From: Onchidella celtica
Taxonomy: Eukaryota; Mollusca; Gastropoda; Systellommatophora; Onchidiidae
Assembly: GCA_963931925.1 (NCBI GenBank)
Contig: OZ007580.1
Span: forward strand, 3,830,908 to 3,894,907
Length of the DNA: 64,000 nucleotides
Direction of reading: 5' to 3'
Shown here: one piece after another, positions 55,640 to 64,000 of the stretch
Layout: the number at the start of each line of letters is the position of its first letter
Numbering within the stretch: the first letter of the stretch is position 1
Position numbers and translations under genes: made by a program
Notes under the pieces: generated by a model
Databases searched by the model: none
What the model was told of the DNA's origin: nothing
Seen by the model: only the letters and a program-made list of their open reading frames with translations

Positions 55640-55856
55640 AAATCTAAGTGGTCTTGTCCGCATCATCCGCTCCGCTCCGTTATTTTACGGAAAATGACGT
55701 ATGAAAAAGTAAAACATTCTTTGCTTCTGTATACTTGTCCACAGCATCCGTTCCGCTCCGCTCCTCACCGCTATAGAGGCAAAGAGTGTTTTACTTTTTC
55801 CTACGTCATTTTCCATAAAATAGCGGAGCGGAGCTAATGTTGTGGACAAGACCAGT
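55640..55856. repeat. Foldback element with about 70-bp arms
   Basis: The left arm (from GTCTTGTCCGCATCATCCGC) and the right arm (inverse, ending GTTGTGGACAAGACC) pair along GCTCCGCTCC, ATTTTACGGAAAATGACGTA and GTAAAACA. The loop holds another direct copy of the arm start (TTGTCCACAGCATCCG), so the element has three copies of its end sequence. No coding content. Confidence 0.85.
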
Positions 55857-56339
55857 AAATTAGAAATAATAAATTTTAAAAATAGCCCCCCCCCCCCCCC
55901 CGAAAATCTCCCACTGCTCGAACATCCTACACAGTTTCTCAACATGTCGGGGCTAATAAATGTTGCCTTGTGCTAAACTAACAGCCTACGGGTCGGGAGG
56001 GGGGTGGGGGGCGTGGTTGCCTTGCCCCGAGCGCTGGCAACCACGTTGCGCCAATTGGCGCCTATCGCCTGAATGATCGAAGCAATGTTGGGTCAGTCAT
56101 CAGATATGTTTGGCAGATTTTATCTTCAGTTTAAGTGACATTGTTCGGATAAAAAGACATGCATCGTATGGTGTCCATTGGATTAGCGTGGATGTGCCAC
56201 AAGTTGAACTAATCCTACTGTGTACAGTGTAAACCAGGGTTTCTGAACCTTTTGTGTCCCATGCCCCAATTCAATTTTTTTTTTTTTAATTTTTAATGCC
56301 CGCGCCCCCCCCCCCCCGCCCCCCCCCCCCTTACCATGA
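55857..56339. other. Unassigned DNA with C-rich runs
   Basis: Poly-C at about 55885-55900 and 56303-56330. No gene. Confidence 0.45.
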
Positions 56340-56462
56340 TCGGATAAAGTTGATATGCCGTTTCCGTTCACATTGAAATACTCTTTCTTTTTACTGCTTG
56401 GTGGAATTTTTGACATTTCCGCCGACGTTTCCCTTTCCTTATAAGTGAAAACCCAGCTTCAG
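56340..56462 (-). repeat. MITE related to 13072-13270
   Basis: Contains ATATGCCGTTTCCGTTCACA, TACTCTTTCTTTTTAC, GACGTTTCC and GTGAAAACCCAGCTT, matching the inner palindromic element at 13072-13270. Shorter, probably partly deleted. Confidence 0.7.
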
Positions 56463-56734
56463 GCTGGAAGCACAATGGGTCAAGTCTGTTTGGGCCAGAT
56501 TTTGTGAACTCTAGGGTTAAACGGGATCACGCTTTATACTGAAACATGATTATGTCGCCAGTTGATTCAAAGAAAGTTCAAGTGTGAATCAAAACCATTG
56601 CAAAACCGACTTAACAGTGCGCTGATAGCCTCTCAGGACAAGATATCAGCAGTTCCCGATGACGAATATAATGATGGAAAACGAAGAAGAGATAAAAGTA
56701 AAAAAAAGATTGGGAATAATAAAACATAAGGGGT

Positions 56735-57010
56735 GATGACATGAAGTTTTGAAATTGTGTAGAATTTTAAAAAAAATTGCTTATTATTTTTTTTTTCAAC
56801 ATCGTGACTGTTCTTAAAATGGGGCAAAATCTGCATAACCCGTGAATGAATAAATACGTACTGAAGAAATGAAGTTTTGAAATTACATAGGTTAATAATA
56901 AAAAATTAAAAAAACAAACAAGAAATAGAACATGGATTCCATGTTTGTTCACTGATATTTTTTTATCCAATAATGTGACGGTTCTTGAATGGGGCAAAAT
57001 CTGCATAATG
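56735..57010 (+). repeat. Diverged two-copy tandem duplication
   Basis: GAAGTTTTGAAATT and TTCTT(G)AATGGGGCAAAATCTG each occur twice in the same order (near 56743 and 56870; near 56810 and 56983). The open frame 56767-57300 (-) spans it without a recognised domain. Confidence 0.7.
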
Positions 57011-57707
57011 TGTGAAATTGACTGTGAAAACAGAAATGAAAAGCAATAAAACGTGATCAAATGACTTTTAACCTCATAAAATAAAGTGCTGACCTCGATC
57101 ACGAATGTAAGGTGATAAAAGGTAACGTTAATGCTTGTTGCACTCAGGGTTTTATTACAGAGTCCCCTCATTATGGAAGGATTTCTTTCTTTGTTGCAAT
57201 TCTCATAAGGTTTGATTTTATTGCGTGTCTGGGGTTCATTTCTCGTTCTTCCCTTCCTACCCGCAGTAGCGCGTACATGTAGCGGCAAAGATTGTGCCAC
57301 AGTTGCGGGTGGTTGGTGAGCACTTACGGTAGAGTCTCCTTCTGTTCTATCGTTCTGCTATATTCTGTCTGTCGTCTTCCCTTTTCCTAGCAGAATGTGA
57401 CAGCAGATTCAAACTCAAATTCATTTTATCGCGGTTGAAAAAGTGGAAAATTTCTAGATTTCTTGCAGGATTTCCTCGAAGAGAGATGTGGACAATAGGT
57501 TTTCGTCAGTAAAGTTATTCATTTACTCATCATTACTTTTTTCTGTTGTTGTTTTTTTTGGCGCCCTAGTGTGAGAATGTTCTGAGACACTGGGAAGAGG
57601 ATTAATCATTGCATCTACAATGCTTTAGTATGGCCGACTTTATAATTATTTTCATCCCGAAACTTGGTATGTCATGGATACTTGTGATTAGAATATTTGC
57701 TGTTAGT

Positions 57708-57892
57708 TCCGGCTCGCACTAGCCGATTCTGATCGACAAACTAATTGCATGATGACGTCACGACATTCAGTTTCAATGAGACCTCCGGCACCAGCACACA
57801 AGTTGGATCTCATGGAAACTCAATGTCGTGACGTCACCATCCAATCGGTCAGCCAGTCGAAATCGGCTACTGCGCGTTAGGCCTTAGATTAA
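57708..57892. repeat. Palindromic MITE with GACGTCACGAC core
   Basis: Left half AGCCGATTCTGATCGAC, ATGATGACGTCACGACATTC and TTTCAATGAGA; the right half is its inverse, ending GAAATCGGCT. Arms of about 70 bp. Related halves lie at 50912-51135 and 10770-10860. Confidence 0.82.
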
Positions 57893-57957
57893 AAATATAT
57901 ATATATATAAAAAACCTGAAATAATTCCTTCAGTCATCTCACCGTTGTGCTTTCTTT

Positions 57958-58096
57958 CAGTATTCGATTTTCATGATGTCACTTTTGAGTATTCGATTTT
58001 CATGATGTCACTTTGAGTATTCGATTTTCATGATGTCACATTCAGTATTCGATGTTCATGATGTCACTTTCAGTATTTGATTTTCATGATTTCACA
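57958..58096 (+). repeat. 28-29-bp tandem repeat, five copies
   Basis: Unit AGTATTCGATTTTCATGATG followed by TCACTTTG, with small length and base changes; the last unit (TTTGATTTTCATGATTTCAC) is the most diverged. Confidence 0.92.
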
Positions 58097-58314
58097 TCAG
58101 TCTGAGACAATAATATTTCCGTTGTCCAGTTTGACTTTCTGCTTTACTCTGGGACCGTGAAAACTTTCGCCGTGTTTCTCTAATTTTACATCTCCCGGAG
58201 GCCATTGCCAGAAGATGGCGGCATTTTACACGTCATAGTTAACTTTAGCTGAGCAGTGAATTGTGTTCTCTTTTCTTCCGTGTAATAAGAGTATGGTCCC
58301 CTAACAAAGAGCGT

Positions 58315-58575
58315 CCTCAGTTCCTGTTTATTCTAATTTCACTTTTTTTGCACAGCTGAGAAATTCCAAGTTACAACGTGTGGCTTTAGTACTGTGATAA
58401 GGAGTTAGAATAAATCAGAACTGTGAAACAGCTTGATAAGTACTACAAGGCATTTTAAACAAGTGTCACAGTATGCATTTGTTATACCTCTTCCACATAC
58501 TAAAAGATCTCCGGTTGCTGGTTTTTGGGTTTTTTGTTTTTTTTTTCAGAAAATGGAGAAAAAACAAACAGGGAC
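58315..58575 (+). repeat. Dispersed repeat M4, copy 3
   Basis: Same blocks as 17310-17562 (GCACAGCTGAGAAATTCC, GGAGTTAGAATAAATC, GAAACAGCTTGATAAG, CCTCTTCCACA), with an extra T-rich run before the CAGAAAATGGAG end. Confidence 0.78.
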
Positions 58576-59455
58576 AAGGCCCCGAAAAGCCTTTGCTGTT
58601 GCCAGAATGGAGGAAACACATAACGTGACAATGAATACTTGGGCCGAGGTGAATAACTGCTGGATTGCATGTTGTCACGAAAGTTATGTAAACAGTGACT
58701 GAATAGCCGGAAGTTAAAGATTTTTTTTTAAATCCACGTTTCTTGTAAGGCTGGTGGGGCGCTGAGTCAAACAGTTTGAGTATGTTTTGACTGAATGCGC
58801 CAAGTATCTCTTCCCGGTAGCTGACTCAAACAGTTTTGACGTGCCCCGAACTAACGAGACAGGACTGATTCGGTCTCACCCATGTGCGAAGTCCACTTAA
58901 TCTCCATAGTCCACAATTCACACTAAAACCCGAGACAAAACAGATCAGATTCAGTGTTCCAAAGCTGAAGGAGACGAGACAACGTCTTGACGCAGTGAAG
59001 AAGAGTTTACATCAGTGTCTCAAGGTGGGGCGTGGGACTTCAGAATGGGGCGTAGTGATTTTTCATGGTAAAATGTCTGTATCTATAATAATTTATTATG
59101 TGTGCGTCTTTCTGTCTCTCCGTGCATTTCCTGACAGCAGTGAAGTTGCAGGAGGTGAGAAGAAGCGGGTGGCGTGGGGGTGGGGGGTAGGGGTGGGGGT
59201 GGTATGGGAGACTTGTTGTGATAGAATTTTTAGATGTTACATTCGCAGTGGCAGATCTACTACGAAACCAATGAAGCTTAAGCGTTAGATCCCCTAATTC
59301 CGGACAGGGCCCCTGAAGAACTCTTTTTAACGAGTGAATTTTGGATATTACCCTACTATTGCTGGTTGGGAAGGGATCCCATAACAGTTCAAGCTTCAGG
59401 GTCCCAAATGTATAGGTCCGCCGCTGTGCATCTGAAACACTGCATTGGTGCAAGG
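58576..59455. other. Unassigned DNA with a dispersed repeat at its end
   Basis: 59245-59430 is the second copy of the repeat at 11640-11975, here without the 17-bp minisatellite. The open frame at 58884-59288 has no recognised domain. Confidence 0.5.
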
Positions 59456-62096
59456 TGTGATGTTTCCACTTTCTCTCACTCTTCCTCTCACTAACTTTCT
59501 TCTGACACCAGCCGTGATAGGCACGGCACAAACACACTATCTCTCTTCTGTAAGTTATAACAAACGATATCTGTATTGCTTATATATAGAATAATTATTA
59601 ATTCACTCAATAATAATAGGAACATAGGTGTCACGATCACGTGCATGAAGATGGTCACGACCACGTGTGTGATGAGTACCTAACTTATTTACCTTTCAAA
59701 CCCAGCTAACAAGCCAAGCAAGCAGACCAGCGATCAACGGACACATGGAGTGAGATTTAAATTAAACGATATTTAATTATAAATGCATGACAAAACTTAT
59801 GTCAAAACATTCAACTCATGATAATCACATACATAATCACAAAAACAGAGATACTTCAAATTTACTCTTGGGGATCATGGCTATTATCTATTCCCCGTTT
59901 CACATCTAGATCTAATCCCTCTGTCTATAAACTTAACTACGTATACTTAATAGTCTCTGTCAACAGCTGCCCTCCTCGTTGATGCAGTTTCACTTCTCCA
60001 GAGTTCACACAATCCTTTCTAGATCTTTAATTTCGACGATAAAAAGGGGAAACAGACGCCCCTGGCTTCACACAAATAAGAACACACAGTTCACACCCGC
60101 CATCGTAGATTACTTGTTCCTTGAGGGGTTCTCGACATCCCGTCCTCAAGACTCTTCAACTTGCAAATACACAGCACACCGACGGTTCACACCCGCCATC
60201 GTAGATTCACGAGCTTCTGATGGGTTCCCATCCTATCATCAGAACTCCTCAACTTCTGGTCCCCATGGCACGACCTTCCACTTGTCGCCCGGACCGATAA
60301 ATTCTTCTTATTGGGAAATAAATGTGAACATCATGGATCCCTCACACACCTAACACTTCTGGTCCCCACTGGCACGTCCTTCCACTTGTCGCCCGGACCG
60401 ATAAATTCTGCGTCTTCCTTTAGGAATGATTAACTTGGGAACCTCATAGATTCCTCACATACATAACACCCCTGGTCCCCATGGCACGACCTTCCACCTG
60501 TCGCCCGGACCACTTCTCGCTGCGTCTTCCTTTGGGAACGAATAATTTGGGGAACCACGTGTGTCGAGCTTCTCCTCTACTTATACTCCCGAGGTTTTTG
60601 CACACGCGACTAGTTTAAAGCGAGTCGTGTGTATCTATCCACGCTCGTCAACAATGTTAATAACCGTGTTTTCCCCTGCTAAGCTCACCCCCCTAGACTC
60701 GTGGCGCACAAGGCCACCGACCTTCCTCGTGATATTTAATCTTTCATGCTCGACAACAACTTTAAACTCCCCTTCTCCCCTACTAAGTTTACCCCCCTCT
60801 ATACTCGTGGCGTACAAGGTCATCAACCTTAATCGTGACATAGGTGATACAATTTCACGTGAATTTCGATGGAATGAAATCAATGCAAATCAGCACATGA
60901 TAATTAAAAGGCTTCGTAATATTCAATTTCTAGCACATTTTATAAAAACACATGGGTACATTCAGCATAAAGAAACCTCTCCTTTAGGGGTGTATGGCGC
61001 TATCTGGGGGCTGGTTCTTCCTCTCTACTCTGGCTTGACTGCGCAGTTAGATCAACAGGTATCGGCAGGTACCAATAGGTCGGGAAGCCAAGAAGCCACG
61101 ATGTCGTTAATCAAAGTACAAGAAGTTGAGAAGCCAAGAAGCCACGATGTCGTTAATCAAAGTACAAGAAGTTGAGAAGCCAAGAAGGTGTTGTTCTTCC
61201 TCCTCTGTAGAAAAACAATCGCAACTTCCTAATCCACTGCTGGAAGGCATGACTTCCATACTTACTCCGTGACGGACATTCATCATTAATACTTTTAACC
61301 GCTGACACTGTTATAAGTCAGGCTGCAGCTCCCATACTCCATAGGCTCCCATATAGAATAAACGATCAATACAGTTTTAATGATATTTACACGTTCCCCA
61401 CGAAGAATAACGCTCTCTCTAACAGACCCCATCCTATAAGGTTTCGTAACATATATGTAACGGCGTTTCCGTGACTCTCTCAGAGGCAGTAGTTATACCA
61501 AAGTAAACCCACTAGATTTAGGTTCTACAATCATGAACATTAAGTAAAATACACATACATCGTACAATTAACTTACCACTCAGCAACAGCTCAAATGCCG
61601 ACAAGATACCAAAGATACCACGCTCTGACAAAGGATGTTTGCGGGTTCCCTGACCTTCCCCACTCACAAGACTAGTACAAAGTTACAGTTGCAGTTGTGG
61701 TCTCCTCTTCGGCACGAAGCTGGTGAGTGCTCTCAGCGGTCTGAAGTTGGAAGGAGCGTTCGAGGATTTATACCCAGTCGGGTAGCGTCCCAAGACGCTC
61801 ACCGAGTGTACATTAGTTATCCTAATAGCCACCCCCGTCGACTCCACGTCAAATACTATTGAAGCATCTCTACCCCCCAAGCAATTCCCAGGTGATCTGA
61901 TCGTCAAGTACGGCGGTCAAGTAAACACTACCCTTTTCGGGTGTCAAAGCTTTCCGTTGCATCCCTTACTTTCCCCCTCTGGCCTACAATAACTCTGTCT
62001 CCCCGCCGTCAACTATCTTCTCACGCTAGTTATACCTTGCCAATCTGTCACCCTGTTACAATAGGTTATACCTTGCCAATCTGTCACCCTGTTACA
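59456..62096 (-). mobile_element. Solo LTR-C (copy 3), interrupted by solo LTR-F
   Basis: Starts TGTGATGTTTCC and ends GTCACCCTGTTACA, with the 5-bp duplication CAAGG at 59451-59455 and 62097-62101. It differs from the other copies by a 12-bp CTCTCACTCTTC-type insertion near the start, a direct duplication of about 48 bp at 61087-61183 and a duplicated end segment (TTATACCTTGCCAATCTG, twice) near 62030-62096. LTR-F sits in it at 59629-60840. The open frames at 60561-61175 and 61635-61862 are LTR shadows. Confidence 0.92.
59629..60840. mobile_element. Solo LTR-F, nested in LTR-C
   Basis: 1212 bp with TGTCACGAT at the start and its perfect inverse ATCGTGACA at the end. TAGG flanks both sides (59625-59628 and 60841-60844). 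A 5-bp duplication would need one lost A. The other LTR-C copies show the uninterrupted site. Inside are three copies of a CACGACCTTCCACYTGTCGC unit (near 60268, 60372 and 60487), two of CACACCCGCCATCGTAGATT and two of an ACTCGTGGCG-type unit. No coding content; family unknown. Confidence 0.85.
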
Positions 62097-62101
62097 CAAG
62101 G

Positions 62102-62660
62102 CTACATCGGAATATGTATTTAACCGTACCGAATTTTCACAGATAAACGGAATGAATATCAAAAGGGATAAAGAAAAGAAAATATGTCCAGCCAGCGTGT
62201 TACACTAACGGACAAGGAATGGCAGTGAAATGTGTGTCAATGGCCCTAGACCCTGTATTGCCGTACAAGAGGTGCTTAACTGCCAGTTTACTGCCAATAG
62301 ATCACGCATTTTGGCACACACATCGTAAAAAAGCTGGCCATGCACTGAACTTCGTGATCGACGGTGTTTTATCATTGCTAATCCAATTTGTTGAGATCGA
62401 AGAGGGCGTTCTGGTGATTTGCGTTGTTTCACCGGGTTTTTATTGTCGATTTTATGGGCCTGCTGATGTTGATCTTTACTTCATGATTAGAATCGATTGC
62501 GTGTCTAGCACTGGCCTCGTTCTTGGTAATAACCACAACTTAAAACATTCTTACGGTAACTGATTCCTGGACAGTGATCAGGTACTAGAGAATGCAGGGA
62601 TTGACGTCCTTACTGATAGACCATAAGGTGTACAACTTGAGTTTAAAAGGCTTATTCATT
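62102..62660. other. Unassigned DNA
   Basis: The open frame 62219-62563 (+, 114 codons) and its antisense frame have no domain I recognise. No other feature. Confidence 0.4.
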
Positions 62661-62674
62661 TGCAAAGCTCTTTT

Positions 62675-62790
62675 AAAATAAGATAAGATAAGATAAGATA
62701 AGATAAGATATGACTTTATTTTCCTGTTTCCAGGAAATTTTGTTGTCACAGCATTCAGCAACAGTACAAATACCATATGTAAGACCTACA
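62675..62790 (-). mobile_element. LINE-type 3' end with (TTATC)n tail
   Basis: On the minus strand CTGTGACAACAAAATTTCC leads into a hairpin TTTCCTGGAAACAGGAAA, AATAAAGTC and a (TTATC)n tail at 62675-62709. Same architecture as the ends of the LINEs at 28885 and 52783, but the sequence is different, so it is another family or a SINE that borrows a LINE tail. The upstream length is unclear. Confidence 0.65.
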
Positions 62791-64000
62791 GGCCTTTAAC
62801 GCACACCGCACACACGCACATTGCTCACACAATATTACCAACAAGTAAGAACATTGCTCACATACACACTGTAAGAACAATCCATTAGGAAAAACTAACA
62901 ACAGCATACCATAATCAGGAAACACTGCTACTTCGAATTGCGGATGGCAAAAAAGATCGTCTATAGAGCTCTGTGTTTGTTTTTAAATACAGTATTCGTC
63001 CACTTCTTTGGGATGGGACTATCTGATGGAACAAGGGGTGGGAGCAATCATTTAGAACTGATTTTAGTCTTTATTTGCACGAATGCACAAATAACTCATC
63101 AAAGTTCACGTATTCACTGTTAGTTAGATGGCAAGCTTTTTTGATAATAGAATTGTTACAGCGCCGACGCGCCGTAAAGGCCAAACTTAAACTCAAACTC
63201 AGACCATTGTTTCTCGGAGACCTCAGCCTGTCGTTGTTGGCCCCGCCATCTTGTCTTTTGTTTGCTTGTTTTGCGGTTGTTTTTGTTCCAACCGGGGGTT
63301 CTTTTGCGTCTTCCTCGTTGGTGGTTCTTCTGAGTTTCAGGGCCCTGTGAATTCCCTTGAATGACGACATAAAGATACATTTGGTGTGCACATGGACCTT
63401 CATTGAGAAACAATCATTGGTCCTCCATTCCTATTCGTCCTATGTAAAAAGTATGATTATACACCCTGAAAGCTGCGGATCAGCGGAGGGCTGCATGGAA
63501 TACTATCGTAAGTCGACTCCTCCAAAAATTGAGATCTTTGACATGCTTTTAGCCCGTGACAGCTAACAAATTAGGCTATGAATTGGGGGTTAAATTCTGA
63601 AAATTAAGGTTTAAATAACATTTTTGCTGTTTTTAAATATCAAAAAAAAAAAAAAAAACTTAGGAAGTTATTCAATTGTTTTTTCCTGAAAAATTTGTAA
63701 AAACAGGGTTACGATAGTTTACTTCATTGTGCGTGCAAATTGATAGAATGTTATTATTCCCCACCCTCCAACCCCCACCACTGCGCCCCTTCCTCTGCCC
63801 TGACATGTAAAAACGGGCAAACTCAGCAGGATTTTCTAACACTATTTGTTTTTTAGAGTGGCCGTGAAGTGGCAATCGTTACGACAAATCAAAATACAAA
63901 TATTTGGACCTGTTAACTACCTGACACAGTCTCGTTTCTAAGGAGGCGTTGTTTGATTGGGCTCTGCGGATCGATACGACAAGGTTATCATATTTCAATA
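62791..64000. other. Unassigned DNA
   Basis: The phrase CGCCGTAAAGGCCAAACTTA near 63170 is an inverted relative of the phrase near 25475. No gene or other repeat was recognised. Poly-A at 63642-63658. Confidence 0.4.

Overview
This window is eukaryotic nuclear DNA from an animal. It has spliced genes with GT/AG introns, long microsatellites, tRNA-primed LTR retrotransposons, non-LTR elements ending in (TTATC)n tails and many palindromic MITE-like repeats. A marine invertebrate such as a mollusc would fit, but that is inference; nothing here fixes the species. I recognise no complete host gene. Nearly everything that can be named is a transposable element or its remains.

Layout. 1-5469: one end of an LTR retrotransposon on the minus strand (family LTR-C, tRNA-Leu-type primer site). 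Its 5' LTR is split by an intact-looking PIF/Harbinger DNA transposon (about 599-4400) that carries a DDE transposase (+) and a MADF-BESS partner (-) with interleaved exons. 6463-10243: a solo LTR (LTR-D) holding two further solo LTRs (LTR-C and LTR-E), each with its own 5-bp target duplication. 10249-18286: low-density DNA with MITEs, minisatellites, a tRNA-type SINE and a 350-bp (CT)n tract. 18292-23365: element A, a non-autonomous LTR retrotransposon. 24996-30158: a MITE, then a broken THAP-domain gene or transposon whose interior holds a solo LTR-D and a 5'-truncated LINE. 32560-34345: an old repeat, a second THAP exon copy and a LINE fragment.

39922-48607: element B, the centrepiece. It is a very young LTR retrotransposon whose pol order is integrase, then reverse transcriptase and RNase H. 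That is the copia-like order, but the domains are Ty3/gypsy-like, as in the Gmr1-like group. B sits in a MITE that sits in an older repeat. 50640-58580 holds LINE fragments, MITEs and simple repeats. 59456-62096 is a third LTR-C copy with another solo LTR (LTR-F) inside it. The last 2 kb holds one LINE-type 3' tail and nothing else I can name.

How the parts relate. Elements A and B share LTRs, primer site, leader and 3' region, so A was probably moved by proteins like those of B. B's leader carries 57 nt complementary to tRNA-Cys, from the CCA end through the anticodon into the D arm, where A has only the usual 18 nt. The simplest reading is that reverse transcription ran past the normal stop on the primer tRNA and the copied tRNA was captured in the element. 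This and the domain order of B are the strongest candidates for something unusual.
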